DNA of 64,000 nucleotides, from contig JACQYI010000033.1 of the NCBI GenBank assembly GCA_016208305.1, positions 372,001 to 436,000 of the forward strand. The letters are read 5' to 3'. The notes below the pieces were generated by a model. It ran no database searches and was not told the DNA's origin. It worked only from the letters and a program-made list of their open reading frames with translations. Shown here in pieces: positions 9,109 through 18,452 of this stretch. The stretch comes from Oscillatoriophycideae cyanobacterium NC_groundwater_1537_Pr4_S-0.65um_50_18 (GTDB lineage Bacteria > Cyanobacteriota > Cyanobacteriia > Elainellales > Elainellaceae). How positions within the stretch are numbered: position 1 is the first letter of the stretch; each line of letters starts with the position of its first letter. A program made the position numbers and the translations under genes.

Positions 9109-10650
9109 CTACGACAGCTTGGCTACAATCCCTAGCAGTTTTTTTGAACGTGGAGTTAGAAGCGTGCGGCGATAGGCGTCGGCGGCTTTTTTGATGGCTT
9201 CTGCTTGGGTAGGATACGGGTGAATGACGCTAGAGAGCTTACTTAGACCAAGATTGTGGACGATCGCTGTGGTGATTTCGCTAATCATTTCACCTGCGTG
9301 GGAGGCTACGATCGTCGCGCCCAGAATTTTGTCGGAGCCTTGCTGATGCAAGATTTTGAGAAACCCTTGGGGTTCACCGTCAACTAAGGCGCGATCGACG
9401 CTGTCAAACGGAATTTTGATCGTGTCTACTGCCAAGTTGCGATCGCGGGCTTCTGCCTCGTACAGACCAACATGGGCGATTTCTGGGTCGGTGTAGGTGA
9501 CCCAAGGCATGACCAAGCTACTGAGTTTGGAGCGTCCGATGCCGAAGGGGGAAAATAGCGTGTTTTTGATGACGATACGGGCAGCAGCATCGGCGGCATG
9601 GGTAAACTTCCAGTCCATACAGATGTCTCCTGCTGCATAAATTTTGGGATTGCTGGTTTGCAGGAAATCGTTGACTTCTACGCCGCGCTTCGAGTACTGC
9701 ACGCCGATCGCCTCTAGATTCAGTCCCTCAACATTAGGCGCACGCCCTGCTCCTGCCAGGATTTCATCCACGGCGATCGTTTCGGGTTTGCCTGCGGCCT
9801 CAAAGTGAATGACTTTGCCTTCAGGCGTTGACTCAACCCGTTGTAGGTCGGCACTCAGCACCAGCTGTACTCCATCCCGCAGCAGGGACTGGCGCAGGAT
9901 CTCGGCAGCTTCCGGGTCTTCTTTGTTGAGTAACTGGGCGTTTTTGTGAAACAGCACTACTTGAGAACCAAGCCGCTGAAAGGACTGCGCCAATTCACAA
10001 CCAATCGGTCCGCCGCCAATGACTGCTAATCGAGCAGGGCGATCGGTCAAGGAAAAGACGGTTTCGTTGGTTAGATAGCCGACGGCTTCGATTCCGGCGA
10101 TCGCAGGCTTGACGGCTCTTGCCCCTGTGGCGATCACGGCTTTCTTGAAGCGCAGGGCATTCTGGCCCACCTGTAAGGTTTGCCCATCGACAAAGCGACC
10201 TTCGCCCAAAAACACATCGACCCCCAGCTTCTGAAACCGTTGAGCAGAGTCATTGGGGCTAATTTCGGCTCTGATGCGGCGCATTCTTGCCATGACGGCA
10301 GGAAAGTCGATGTGGGGGCGATCGCCCTTCACGCCTAAAGCCTCAGCATCGCGTAAGCTGACTGCTGCCCGCGCCGAACGAATGATGCACTTAGAGGGCA
10401 CACAGCCGACATTGAGGCAGTCACCCCCCATCAAATGCTGCTCGACTAAGGCCACCTTCAGCCCAAGTCCTAGCCCTGTGGCTCCGGCAGCGACCACCAG
10501 ACCTGCCGTTCCGGCACCGACCACCACTAAGTCATACAAGGCTTGCGGCGTAGGATTCACCCAATCTGGCGGATGCACCTGAGAAATGAGGGTTTGGTTG
10601 GCCTCATCCATCGGCGGCAGCGTCACAGGTCGAACGTCAAAACGGGTCAT
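9109..10650 (-). CDS. Mercuric-reductase-like FAD/NAD(P) disulfide oxidoreductase
   Basis: Flavoprotein of 513 residues in the lipoamide dehydrogenase/mercuric reductase family. FAD motif VVGAGTAG is at 43-50 and the redox pair at GGDCLNVGCVPSK (Cys78, Cys83). An NAD(P) motif AVIGGGPIGCELAQ sits in the middle, and the C-terminal dimer domain contains HPYPTQAEAI. There is no N-terminal metal-binding domain and no C-terminal cysteine pair, so true MerA activity is doubtful. The TVP38/TMEM64 gene lies 45 bases upstream on the same strand. This pairing is common in bacteria and suggests a shared but unproven role. No merR or merT is present. Confidence 0.88.
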   Translation of the reverse strand: MTRFDVRPVTLPPMDEANQTLISQVHPPDWVNPTPQALYDLVVVGAGTAGLVVAAGATGLGLGLKVALVEQHLMGGDCLNVGCVPSKCIIRSARAAVSLRDAEALGVKGDRPHIDFPAVMARMRRIRAEISPNDSAQRFQKLGVDVFLGEGRFVDGQTLQVGQNALRFKKAVIATGARAVKPAIAGIEAVGYLTNETVFSLTDRPARLAVIGGGPIGCELAQSFQRLGSQVVLFHKNAQLLNKEDPEAAEILRQSLLRDGVQLVLSADLQRVESTPEGKVIHFEAAGKPETIAVDEILAGAGRAPNVEGLNLEAIGVQYSKRGVEVNDFLQTSNPKIYAAGDICMDWKFTHAADAAARIVIKNTLFSPFGIGRSKLSSLVMPWVTYTDPEIAHVGLYEAEARDRNLAVDTIKIPFDSVDRALVDGEPQGFLKILHQQGSDKILGATIVASHAGEMISEITTAIVHNLGLSKLSSVIHPYPTQAEAIKKAADAYRRTLLTPRSKKLLGIVAKLS

Positions 10651-10695
10651 AGATGCAGCTCCTTGGGCAATTCGGCTTAAATGTGCGGCTTAAGT

Positions 10696-11343
10696 TTAGG
10701 GTGTTGATTCTGTTGAGTCGGGAATGGCTGTGGCCAAAGCATTGCGGGCGACGCGAGTGATGAAGATCGTCACGATAACAGTGGCTATAAAGCCAACGAT
10801 GCGGATCACCCATTGCACTGTAGAGGCGGCCTGGGTGGGAGAGCCGATCGCCGCCAAATTTCCCGCTAACGAACCCAGATAGACATACAGCAGGGTGCCG
10901 GGAATCATGCCGATAAACCCCAGAATATAGTCCCGTAGCGAAACGCCTGTGATCCCCAGGGCATAGTTCAGCAAATTGAAGGGAAAGATGGGCGAGAGCC
11001 GAGTGAGCAAGACAATTTTGAAGCCTTCGCGTCCGATCGCCTGATCGATCGCCTTGAATTTGGCATTTGCCGCGATTTTTTTAGCCACCCACTCTCGCAC
11101 CAGGTAGCGCCCAATCAAAAAAGCCAGAGTTGCGCCCAAGCAAGCGCCGCCAAACACGTAGAGCGCTCCCTGAACTACGCCAAACACAACACCCGCTCCC
11201 AGCGTTAGCACAGAGCCAGGGAAGAAGGCGATCGTCGCTACGGCATAGAGCGCAATGAAGGCGATCGCGCCCACAGCACCCAACCCCTGAATCCACTCCA
11301 GGGAGGCTTGCAAAAGCGCCTGGGGATTAAAGTCCATACCCAT
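10696..11343 (-). CDS. TVP38/TMEM64 (VTT domain) membrane protein
   Basis: Integral membrane protein of 215 residues of the SNARE-associated/VTT family, distantly related to DedA. Family marks: FPGSVLTLGAGVVFG at 41-55, LGATLAFLIGRY at 69-80, LTRLSPIFPFNLLNYALG at 113-130 and IPGT at 147-150. About five hydrophobic segments are visible. Bacterial homologues are implicated in lipid scrambling or ion homeostasis. The function here is not defined. It is the first gene of a two-gene unit with the flavoprotein. Confidence 0.88.
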   Translation of the reverse strand: MGMDFNPQALLQASLEWIQGLGAVGAIAFIALYAVATIAFFPGSVLTLGAGVVFGVVQGALYVFGGACLGATLAFLIGRYLVREWVAKKIAANAKFKAIDQAIGREGFKIVLLTRLSPIFPFNLLNYALGITGVSLRDYILGFIGMIPGTLLYVYLGSLAGNLAAIGSPTQAASTVQWVIRIVGFIATVIVTIFITRVARNALATAIPDSTESTP

Positions 11344-11559
11344 GTGATTTTAGATTTGCGATTTTGGGTCTGCTGTCACGGTTGCACTAATGCCTGCATT
11401 AACTCCTGCTTTTACTGTAGAGGCTAGGGCGATCGCAGAAGTGATGCAGCCCTGAACGCAAGGTGAGATTTTGCTGAGAGGATATTTTGCTGAGAGGTTA
11501 TGGAGGCGCACACTTGGACGCTAAAAATCCCTATCCCATCCTCCCTAATCCCACTCTCC

Positions 11560-12300
11560 CTAATCCCGCACAACTGTAGAAACGATCGCTTTTCGTTTGG
11601 CTTGCTCAACCGGATTCAGCCACCGCTCTAGCCAGCTAAAGAGCTGAGAAAAAACTAGTGTCATGATCAGGTAGACGATCGCCACGCTGAAGTAAATTTC
11701 AAAGGCTCTATAGTTGCTGGCAACCACAATTTGACCCCGACGAAACAGTTCTTCAAGCCCAATGACTGCCACTAGGCTCGTGTCTTTTAGCATCGAAATG
11801 AATTCATTCCCCAGGGGCGGAATCATGCGTCGAAAGGCTTGGGGAAAAATCACATATCGCATGGTTTGCACCGTTCCTAGCCCCAGTGACTCTGATGCTT
11901 CTCGCTGGCCTGTCTCAATCGACTGGATGCCCGCTCGGACAATTTCGGCAATATAGGCAGCGCTATTGAGGCTTAGCGCCAGGATTGCCGCTGCAAACTG
12001 ACTCAGCGAAAACTTCAGCCCTGCTTCTCGCACTAATACAGGCAGCCCGAAGTAGATCATGAAAATCTGCACCAGCAGTGGCGTACCGCGAAAAAAGTCT
12101 ACGTAGCAACGGGCGGCAAGGCTGACGAGTCGCGAGGAGGACAGGCGGGCGATGCCAATTAGCGATCCGGTAATCATGCCGATCACAATGGCGATCGCCG
12201 TTAGCTGTAATGTGACACCCGCCCCCACCAACAGATTGGGAAACGCTTCACGAATGACATTGAAGGATTGCAGCACGGCAGGTTTGAAAATAAGGGGCAT
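11560..12300 (-). CDS. Polar amino acid ABC transporter permease (orphan)
   Basis: Permease of 246 residues in the HisM/GlnP family. It has five predicted membrane segments, the RGTPLLVQ motif at 71-78 and the EAA loop around 134-165, which docks the ATPase. No binding protein or ATPase gene is adjacent, so it must assemble with subunits encoded elsewhere. The substrate cannot be set from sequence. Confidence 0.88.
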   Translation of the reverse strand: MPLIFKPAVLQSFNVIREAFPNLLVGAGVTLQLTAIAIVIGMITGSLIGIARLSSSRLVSLAARCYVDFFRGTPLLVQIFMIYFGLPVLVREAGLKFSLSQFAAAILALSLNSAAYIAEIVRAGIQSIETGQREASESLGLGTVQTMRYVIFPQAFRRMIPPLGNEFISMLKDTSLVAVIGLEELFRRGQIVVASNYRAFEIYFSVAIVYLIMTLVFSQLFSWLERWLNPVEQAKRKAIVSTVVRD

Positions 12301-12493
12301 TTCAATAATCTGTCCATGAGGTGAAATCTAGGGCTATCAAGGCGCATGCCGCCGACCTTAATAACCCCTAGACTCAATAACTTATAGACAACAGGGCTAG
12401 AGAGCCGCTCAGACAGGTTAAACCTGAATTTAAACCCAAGCCTAAAGCATGATTATCGATCGGGAGAGTCCACAGAGAACGAAGGGCTTTGCT

Positions 12494-12523
12494 AACTCAA
12501 GAATTGCCAACTCAAGAATTGCC
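12494..12523. repeat. 15-bp tandem duplication downstream of cobW
   Basis: Two exact copies of aactcaagaattgcc, then a partial third, lie just past the cobW stop codon. It is one of many unrelated short tandem duplications in this window. Confidence 0.85.
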
Positions 12524-12540
12524 GACTCCAAAATAATCGG

Positions 12541-13617
12541 CTAGGACGCAGCCATAAGATTGGCCGTCAGCTCAGCTTGATCTAGCCCATGACCGATGAG
12601 CACTAGCTTGGTTTGGCGCACTTCGCTGGGCTGCCAGGGGCGATCGTAGAAATAGTCAAAGCGATCGCCTACACCCTGCAACACCAGACGCATTGGCTTG
12701 TTGGGTACCGATACAAACCCTTTGATCCGGTAAATTTCTTGCTGCTGGACGAGGGCTTGTAGCCGTTGGATCAGGCGAGTCGGCTCAAAGGCTTCACTCA
12801 CCACAATTTGCACTGAATTGATGTCGTCATCATGTTCGTGATCGGCTGCGTCATCGTGATGGCTGGGGCGGCTCTCCAGATTTTCCTCTACGGCGGCATT
12901 AAAGCCTAGCAGCACCTCAGGATCTACTTCGCCGCGATCGCAAGGCAAAATCTTGATGCCGGGACGCAACTCTTGTTTTAGCCAGGTTTGCACTTTGGCT
13001 TGAGTTTCTAAATCGACGCGATCGCCCTTGGTCAGCAGCACCAAATCGGCACAGGCTAGTTGATCTTCAAAGAGTTCCTCGATCGGCGTTTCATGCTCTA
13101 AGTTGGGGTCGGCTTGGCGTTGGGCTTGCACTGCGTCCAAATCGCCGACAAACTGCCCTCGTGCCAAGGCGTCACAGTCTACAACCGTGATGACGCCATC
13201 GACTGTGGCACTCGTGCGAATCTCAGGCCAGCGAAAGGCTTGTACCAGGGGCTTAGGCAACGCCAGCCCTGAGGTTTCGATCAAAATACAGTCAATTTGG
13301 TCGCGCCGCTTAAGCAGCTCTTGCATGACGGGCAAAAACTCTTCTTGTACGGTGCAGCACAGGCAGCCATTCGTGAGTTCGACAATATTAAAGTCTGAAT
13401 TGGAGCCTGAACTTATCTCAGGGCGGGGATCGGCAGCCTCTTCCTCTGGGCAAATTTGACAGGAGCGCAGGAGATCGCCGTCAATGCCCACTTCGCCAAA
13501 TTCGTTGACCAAAACGGCAATTCGTCGCCCTTGAGGATTCTGGAGTAAATGGCGCACCAGAGTCGTTTTACCTGCGCCTAGAAACCCCGTAATCACCGTA
13601 ACTGGAATTTTATGCAT
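12541..13617 (-). CDS. cobW: CobW-type GTP-binding metallochaperone
   Basis: GTPase of the CobW/COG0523 family, 358 residues from the ATG at 13617; the frame stays open upstream but the conserved protein starts at MHKIPVTVITGF. Walker A GFLGAGKTT is at 11-19, the metal-binding GCLCC at 84-88, TKGD at 196-199, and a His/Asp-rich loop at 252-266. The segments LIETSGLALPKPL and HETPIEELFEDQLACADLVL resemble the cobalamin-linked CobW more than zinc-linked relatives. The metal could still be cobalt or zinc. The gene stands alone. Confidence 0.88.
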   Translation of the reverse strand: MHKIPVTVITGFLGAGKTTLVRHLLQNPQGRRIAVLVNEFGEVGIDGDLLRSCQICPEEEAADPRPEISSGSNSDFNIVELTNGCLCCTVQEEFLPVMQELLKRRDQIDCILIETSGLALPKPLVQAFRWPEIRTSATVDGVITVVDCDALARGQFVGDLDAVQAQRQADPNLEHETPIEELFEDQLACADLVLLTKGDRVDLETQAKVQTWLKQELRPGIKILPCDRGEVDPEVLLGFNAAVEENLESRPSHHDDAADHEHDDDINSVQIVVSEAFEPTRLIQRLQALVQQQEIYRIKGFVSVPNKPMRLVLQGVGDRFDYFYDRPWQPSEVRQTKLVLIGHGLDQAELTANLMAAS

Positions 13618-14024
13618 GAAGGAAGACCGTCGCGAAACAACACATAGGGCAAGCTTTAGAGATGAGGTGAAAAAATTAACCCATACCACAGAGCTTAGGT
13701 CTATCCTGTGGCTTCTGGCAATTCCAGTAGGATCATGGATCAAATAAAGCCCAATAGTTTTGAAAGAGTCGCGTTCCGTGATGCACTTCTAGAAAACTAT
13801 TTCCAAGAAACTATTTCCAAAAACTATTACAGCTTCATGAATTGGCGATCTTTATCCCTACGAAGACTACCGCTATTCTTCCTGCTATGATTTCGTTACG
13901 GGTGATGAGACTCACCTTCTGACGCAACCAGAAAACCGCCTCCAGGGCTGATAGTTTCTACTTCAGGGTCAGATGGATGCTTCCTGATTAGGAGCGTCGT
14001 TGAAGTACGAAATCTAGTTCTGAT
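13618..14024. other. Intergenic region between cobW and the ClC gene
   Basis: 407 bp between divergent genes. A tandem repeat of gaaactatttccaa (about 2.5 copies) lies at 13793-13828. A 60-codon frame at 13708-13890 spans the repeat and looks spurious. No cobalamin riboswitch or zinc-type operator was recognised upstream of cobW. Confidence 0.5.
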
Positions 14025-15671
14025 ATGAGTTTAAGAAACATCGAGCAGATTCTAGCTCTGCCGCAAACGGCTAAATGGTTGGCGATCGCTACTCTCGTCG
14101 GCATTTTGACGGGTACGGCCTCTGCTGTTCTATTAGCGGCTTTAGAATGGGCAACCGACTGGCGCGAAACCCATCTTTGGATCATTGCTTTACTGCCGCT
14201 AGGAGGGCTGCTGAGTGGGTTGATTTATCACCACTGGGGCAAGTCCGTCGAAGCAGGCAACAACTTATTGCTTGAGGAGATTCACCATCCCCAGCAAGTG
14301 ATTCCGCTGCGCATGGCCCCTCTTGTGCTGCTAGGAACGGTGATCGCCCACCTGTTTGGCGGCTCTGCCGGACGTGAGGGTACGGCTTTACAGATGGGAG
14401 CCTCCCTTGCCGATCAACTCACCCGACTCTTGCAGCTCAAGAACAGCGATCGCCGCATTTTGTTAATGGCTGGCATCAGCGGGGGGTTTGCGTCTGTGTT
14501 TGGTACGCCGTTGGCAGGTGCGGTCTTTGGGCTAGAGGTGTTGTCGATTGGCAAGATCCGCTATGACGGCTTGTTTCCCTGCGTCGTTGCGGCGATCGTG
14601 GGAGATTATGTGATCCTGAAGTGGGGGCTTCACCATACGTCCTACCAATTGGGCAGCATCCCGTCGATCAGTATGGCAGACTTCTCAAGCGGCTCAGCCG
14701 CTCTACTCTCAGCCATTTTTGCAGGGGCGATCTTTGGCTGGGTGGCGCTGCTGTTTGCCACAGCGACCCACACCATTGGGCATTTCTTTAAGTCCAAAAT
14801 TGCCTATCCGCCCTTTCGGCCAATGGTGGGTGGGGTGATGGTTGCGATCGCAGTTTGGGCTGTAGGCACTACAAAATATATTGGGTTAGGCATTCCAACC
14901 ATTGTGGATGCCTTTAATACGCAGCTCAACCCCTGGGATTTTGCAGCCAAACTGGGATTTACGGCGCTCACGCTAGGGGCCGGATTTAAAGGGGGAGAAG
15001 TCACCCCTTTGTTCTACATAGGCGCTACTTTGGGCAATGCCTTATCGCTGATTTTGCCGTTACCGACCTCTCTGCTTGCGGGTATGGGCTTTGTGGCTGT
15101 GTTTGGTGCTGCTGCCAATACTCCCCTTGCTTCCACCCTGATGGCTATTGAGCTATTTGGCCTTCCGGCAGGAGCCTTTGCGGGTCTTGCCTGTGTCGTT
15201 AGCTATCTATTCTCCGGTCATGCTGGCATCTATCGTTCTCAGCGGATTGGTTTGGGCAAATATTCGAGAGTGCTTGTGGAGAAAGGAGTCAGTTTGGCGA
15301 TGTTTCCCGGCCTCCGACGGAACCCAGAAGCAGGTCTTTTGGCTAATACTGACCCGCTACCCCCACCGAAGGCCGAGCCAGAAAACGAAGCCATACCGCC
15401 TCTAACAACGCTCCGGCTCTATTGGAGTTCTGGAGAGCCACCGGATCGCCCTTATCGATCTGCTCCTCAACTGGCTACGGAACTGCTGCGTCTAGCCAAA
15501 GAATTTGGTATTGGATATGTGCTGCACCAGGTCGATTGGGAGACAGGCGATCGCGAGCCTCAATGTCTTGAGTTGATTGATCAGGAAGCCAAGCTGCGAG
15601 ACTTTGTGACAGCCTATCGTGACGAGTTCCAGCAGGTGAACTTTGTCTTGCTGCGAGGTGAACCGCTTTAG
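14025..15671 (+). CDS. ClC-family chloride/proton antiporter
   Basis: Membrane protein of 548 residues with the ClC fold over about 1-420. The selectivity motif GSAGREGTALQMG starts at 113 and contains the gating glutamate (Glu118). A second acidic residue at 171 lies at about the spacing expected for the internal proton glutamate of exchangers. A soluble tail of about 130 residues follows, without a recognisable CBS pair. ClC proteins exchange Cl- for H+ or act as channels. It precedes modA by a few dozen bases, but a functional link to molybdate is not evident. Confidence 0.9.
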   Translation: MSLRNIEQILALPQTAKWLAIATLVGILTGTASAVLLAALEWATDWRETHLWIIALLPLGGLLSGLIYHHWGKSVEAGNNLLLEEIHHPQQVIPLRMAPLVLLGTVIAHLFGGSAGREGTALQMGASLADQLTRLLQLKNSDRRILLMAGISGGFASVFGTPLAGAVFGLEVLSIGKIRYDGLFPCVVAAIVGDYVILKWGLHHTSYQLGSIPSISMADFSSGSAALLSAIFAGAIFGWVALLFATATHTIGHFFKSKIAYPPFRPMVGGVMVAIAVWAVGTTKYIGLGIPTIVDAFNTQLNPWDFAAKLGFTALTLGAGFKGGEVTPLFYIGATLGNALSLILPLPTSLLAGMGFVAVFGAAANTPLASTLMAIELFGLPAGAFAGLACVVSYLFSGHAGIYRSQRIGLGKYSRVLVEKGVSLAMFPGLRRNPEAGLLANTDPLPPPKAEPENEAIPPLTTLRLYWSSGEPPDRPYRSAPQLATELLRLAKEFGIGYVLHQVDWETGDREPQCLELIDQEAKLRDFVTAYRDEFQQVNFVLLRGEPL

Positions 15672-15689
15672 TGCAAATATTCTGGCAAT

Positions 15690-16589
15690 ATGCCAATATA
15701 CTTGCATAAACTGTTTTCTAAACAGGCTACTTGTATGGCTTTAAAGCGCAGGATTTCAAAGCGTTGGGTATCAAAGCGTTGGATTTCAAAGCATGCGCTG
15801 CTGTTGGTGCTACTGGGTTTGCTAACGGCCTGTGGGGTTTCAACCTTGAGCGCATCTTCCCCCACATCCCCTGCGCTTGAACCCGCAGCCGTAACGCTGA
15901 CTGTTTCGGCAGCATCTGATCTCAGTGAGGTTTTCCCAGCACTGGGCAAGCTGTGGCAGCAGGAGACAGGCAACAGCGTTACGTTTAACTTTGGGTCTAC
16001 TGGGCAGCTAGCTCAGCAGATTGAGCGGGGTGCCCCGGTCGATTTATTTGCGGCAGCAAACAAGAAATTTGTTGAAGATTTGGACAAAGCAGGGCTGATT
16101 TTGTCGGATACAAAGGCGCTATATGGGCGCGGACGGATTGTGATCTGGTCACGACAAGGTAGCCCGCTTGATCTCAAAGAATTGAAAGAGTTGACCCGTT
16201 CTGAAGTGAAACGGATCGCCATTGCTAACCCAGATCATGCGCCTTACGGAGTGGCGGCAAAACAGGCACTGCAATCACTTGGTATTTGGGATGAGATTCA
16301 GCCTAAGCTCGTTTTGGGTGAGAACATTAAGCAAACCCAGCAGTATGCCGAAACGGGCAACGTGGATGTAGCGATCGCCGCGCTTTCCATCAGTATGAAT
16401 AAGCCAGGTCAATGGACGTTAATTCCTGAAAACCTGCATCAACCTCTAGAGCAAATGTTGGCTGTGCCCAAAAATACGACCCATCCAGCGATCGCTCAAC
16501 AGTTTGCGGCCTTTATTAACGGAGCCAAGGGCAGACCGTTAATGCTGCGATATGGTTTTGTTTTGCCTGGAGAAGAGCTGCCTGCTTAA
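15690..16589 (+). CDS. modA: Molybdate ABC transporter substrate-binding lipoprotein
   Basis: Periplasmic molybdate/tungstate-binding protein. An ATG at 15690 gives 299 residues, and a second at 15735 gives 284. The N terminus is basic, then a hydrophobic core ending in the lipobox LLTACG, so the protein is lipid-anchored. The mature part begins VTLTVSAASDLSEVFPALG, typical of ModA, and continues with FGSTGQLAQQIERGAPVDLF. The basic leader is built from a 15-bp tandem repeat encoding ISKRW-type units (about 15751-15792). First gene of a mod operon. Confidence 0.92.
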   Translation: MPIYLHKLFSKQATCMALKRRISKRWVSKRWISKHALLLVLLGLLTACGVSTLSASSPTSPALEPAAVTLTVSAASDLSEVFPALGKLWQQETGNSVTFNFGSTGQLAQQIERGAPVDLFAAANKKFVEDLDKAGLILSDTKALYGRGRIVIWSRQGSPLDLKELKELTRSEVKRIAIANPDHAPYGVAAKQALQSLGIWDEIQPKLVLGENIKQTQQYAETGNVDVAIAALSISMNKPGQWTLIPENLHQPLEQMLAVPKNTTHPAIAQQFAAFINGAKGRPLMLRYGFVLPGEELPA

Positions 16590-16642
16590 CATCCTCTCAC
16601 CGCCAAGCTTCGCTGTGGCGGGAGTCTCTTGGAGAATTTCTG

Positions 16643-17356
16643 ATGAATGGATTTCCCTATTTGCTGTCGCTACAGGTGACAGCCGTAGCCTCAGTCGCAA
16701 TTTTGGTTGTGGGGCTAACGCTGGCCGTAGCTTTAGCACGAAACCGATTTCCAGGTCAGCTCCTAGTAGAAACCTTGCTCAATTTGCCGTTAGTCTTGCC
16801 GCCTAGTGTGGTGGGGTTTTTTCTGCTGCTGCTGCTAGGACGGGGTAGCCCGCTGAAGGAGTGGTTTGGTATCGATCTCTTGTTTACCTGGCAGGCGGGA
16901 GCGATCGCCTCTGCGGTTGTGGGGCTACCGCTCATGCTAGAAACCTCACGAGCGGCGATCGCCAACGTCAATCCTGAGCTAGAAGCGGCTGCCCGAACGT
17001 TAGGGTCATCGGAGCTAGAGGTGCTGTGGCGCATTACCCTCCCTCAGGCGCGATCGGGTATTTTGGCGGGTTTTTTGATGGGAACCATTCGGGCGTTTGG
17101 TGAATTTGGAGCCACTTTGATGGTGGCAGCCAGCATTCCCGGACGAACGCAAACCCTGCCGCTAGCTATTTATGATGCGGTGCAGAATCAAGACTATGGC
17201 ACTGCCCATGTCATGGTGCTAGTGATGACGGCTACGGCCTTTTTGCTGCTGTGGTGGGTGCGTGCGCTAGAGCGATCGAGCCATCCGCTGATTATTCATT
17301 CTGCAATCAAAAAAAACCATGAACCTGCTGGTCAATATTCAAAAACGACTTCCTAG
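16643..17356 (+). CDS. modB: Molybdate ABC transporter permease
   Basis: Membrane subunit of 237 residues. The family text LPLVLPPSVVGFFLLLLLGR and the EAA loop (EAARTLGSSELEVLWRITLP) identify ModB. It follows modA by 53 bases and overlaps modC by 38 bases, which implies translational coupling. It forms the channel for oxyanion entry. Confidence 0.93.
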   Translation: MNGFPYLLSLQVTAVASVAILVVGLTLAVALARNRFPGQLLVETLLNLPLVLPPSVVGFFLLLLLGRGSPLKEWFGIDLLFTWQAGAIASAVVGLPLMLETSRAAIANVNPELEAAARTLGSSELEVLWRITLPQARSGILAGFLMGTIRAFGEFGATLMVAASIPGRTQTLPLAIYDAVQNQDYGTAHVMVLVMTATAFLLLWWVRALERSSHPLIIHSAIKKNHEPAGQYSKTTS

Positions 17357-18431
17357 TTTTACGTTAGATGTCGCCTTTGAATTTGTCGGCAGTGCATCCA
17401 GCCGGACTCTAGGTATTTTGGGAGGCTCTGGCTCTGGCAAGAGCATGACGTTGCGCTGCATTGCTGGGCTAGTCACCCCCGATCGCGGTCGTATCGTGCT
17501 GAATGACCGGGTGCTATTTGACTCGGCGCAAAACATTAATCTACCCAGTCGCGATCGCCATGTAGGGTTTCTGTTTCAACAATACGCCCTCTTTCCTCAC
17601 ATGACGGTGGCGCAAAACATTGCCTATGGGCTGCAAAAGATCTCGCCCTGGGAACGACGCAAGCGAGTGGGTATCCAGATTGTTCAAATGCAGCTCCAAG
17701 GACTAGAGCAGCGTTATCCGCAGCAATTGTCGGGTGGGCAACAACAGCGTGTGGCGATCGCCCGTGCCTTGGTGACAGAGCCAGAAGCTCTGCTGTTGGA
17801 TGAACCTTTTTCGGCTCTAGATACCCACTTGCGCAGCCAGATCGAACAGCAGCTCATGGCAACTCTATCGGGCTATCCGGGCGTGACGCTATTTGTCTCC
17901 CACAATTTAGAAGAACTTTACCGGGTGGGAGAGACGCTCATGGTAATGGAGCAAGGTCAGGTCGCTGCCTATGGTACCAAACAGTCCATTTTTGAGCGTC
18001 CTGGCACGGTGAGTCTGGCGCAACTCACTGGATGTAAAAACGTTTCTCAGGCGCTGCTCCAACATGGCCAGGTAGAAGCGATCGATTGGGGCTGTACCCT
18101 TCAAGTTAGCGAGGCTCAGGTTCGCGAGGCTGCCCATGCCGATCGGCTGGCCTTAGGTATTCGTGCCCATCACCTGCGATTTAGCGATCGCCCCGACCTC
18201 AACAATACCTTCCCCTGCTGGTTGGTCAAAACCAGTGAGACGCCTCACCGAATGACGCTATATCTCACCTTGCAGCCTCTCACCTTGCAGCCGCCACTCC
18301 CCAACCAGCAGCACCACTTGCAAGTAGAAGTATTGAAGGAAACTTGGGCAACCCTTCAAGCCAAGCCCTTTCCCTGGTACGTTCAGCTTGATCCGGCGCG
18401 ATTAATGCTGCTAAACGATTCCCTATCCTGA
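17319..18431 (+). CDS. modC: Molybdate ABC transporter ATP-binding protein
   Basis: ATPase of 370 residues. Walker A GGSGSGKS, signature LSGGQQQR, Walker B LLLDEPFSALD and the switch His in VSHNLEE are all present. The C-terminal region of about 130 residues resembles the regulatory TOBE/MOP-like part of ModC. The start lies inside modB. A ModBC permease complex can be assembled from this locus alone. Confidence 0.93.
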   Translation: MNLLVNIQKRLPSFTLDVAFEFVGSASSRTLGILGGSGSGKSMTLRCIAGLVTPDRGRIVLNDRVLFDSAQNINLPSRDRHVGFLFQQYALFPHMTVAQNIAYGLQKISPWERRKRVGIQIVQMQLQGLEQRYPQQLSGGQQQRVAIARALVTEPEALLLDEPFSALDTHLRSQIEQQLMATLSGYPGVTLFVSHNLEELYRVGETLMVMEQGQVAAYGTKQSIFERPGTVSLAQLTGCKNVSQALLQHGQVEAIDWGCTLQVSEAQVREAAHADRLALGIRAHHLRFSDRPDLNNTFPCWLVKTSETPHRMTLYLTLQPLTLQPPLPNQQHHLQVEVLKETWATLQAKPFPWYVQLDPARLMLLNDSLS

Positions 18432-18452
18432 AATGGCAGTAGAACCCGAACG

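Noticed and set aside
9109-10650. A true mercury-resistance MerA
   Set aside because: The C-terminal cysteine pair and the N-terminal metal domain are missing, and no other mer gene is near.
13618-13760. A cobalamin riboswitch upstream of cobW
   Set aside because: No B12-box or matching stem pattern could be drawn.
13708-13890. A 60-codon frame downstream of the cobW start
   Set aside because: It spans a tandem repeat and has no family likeness.
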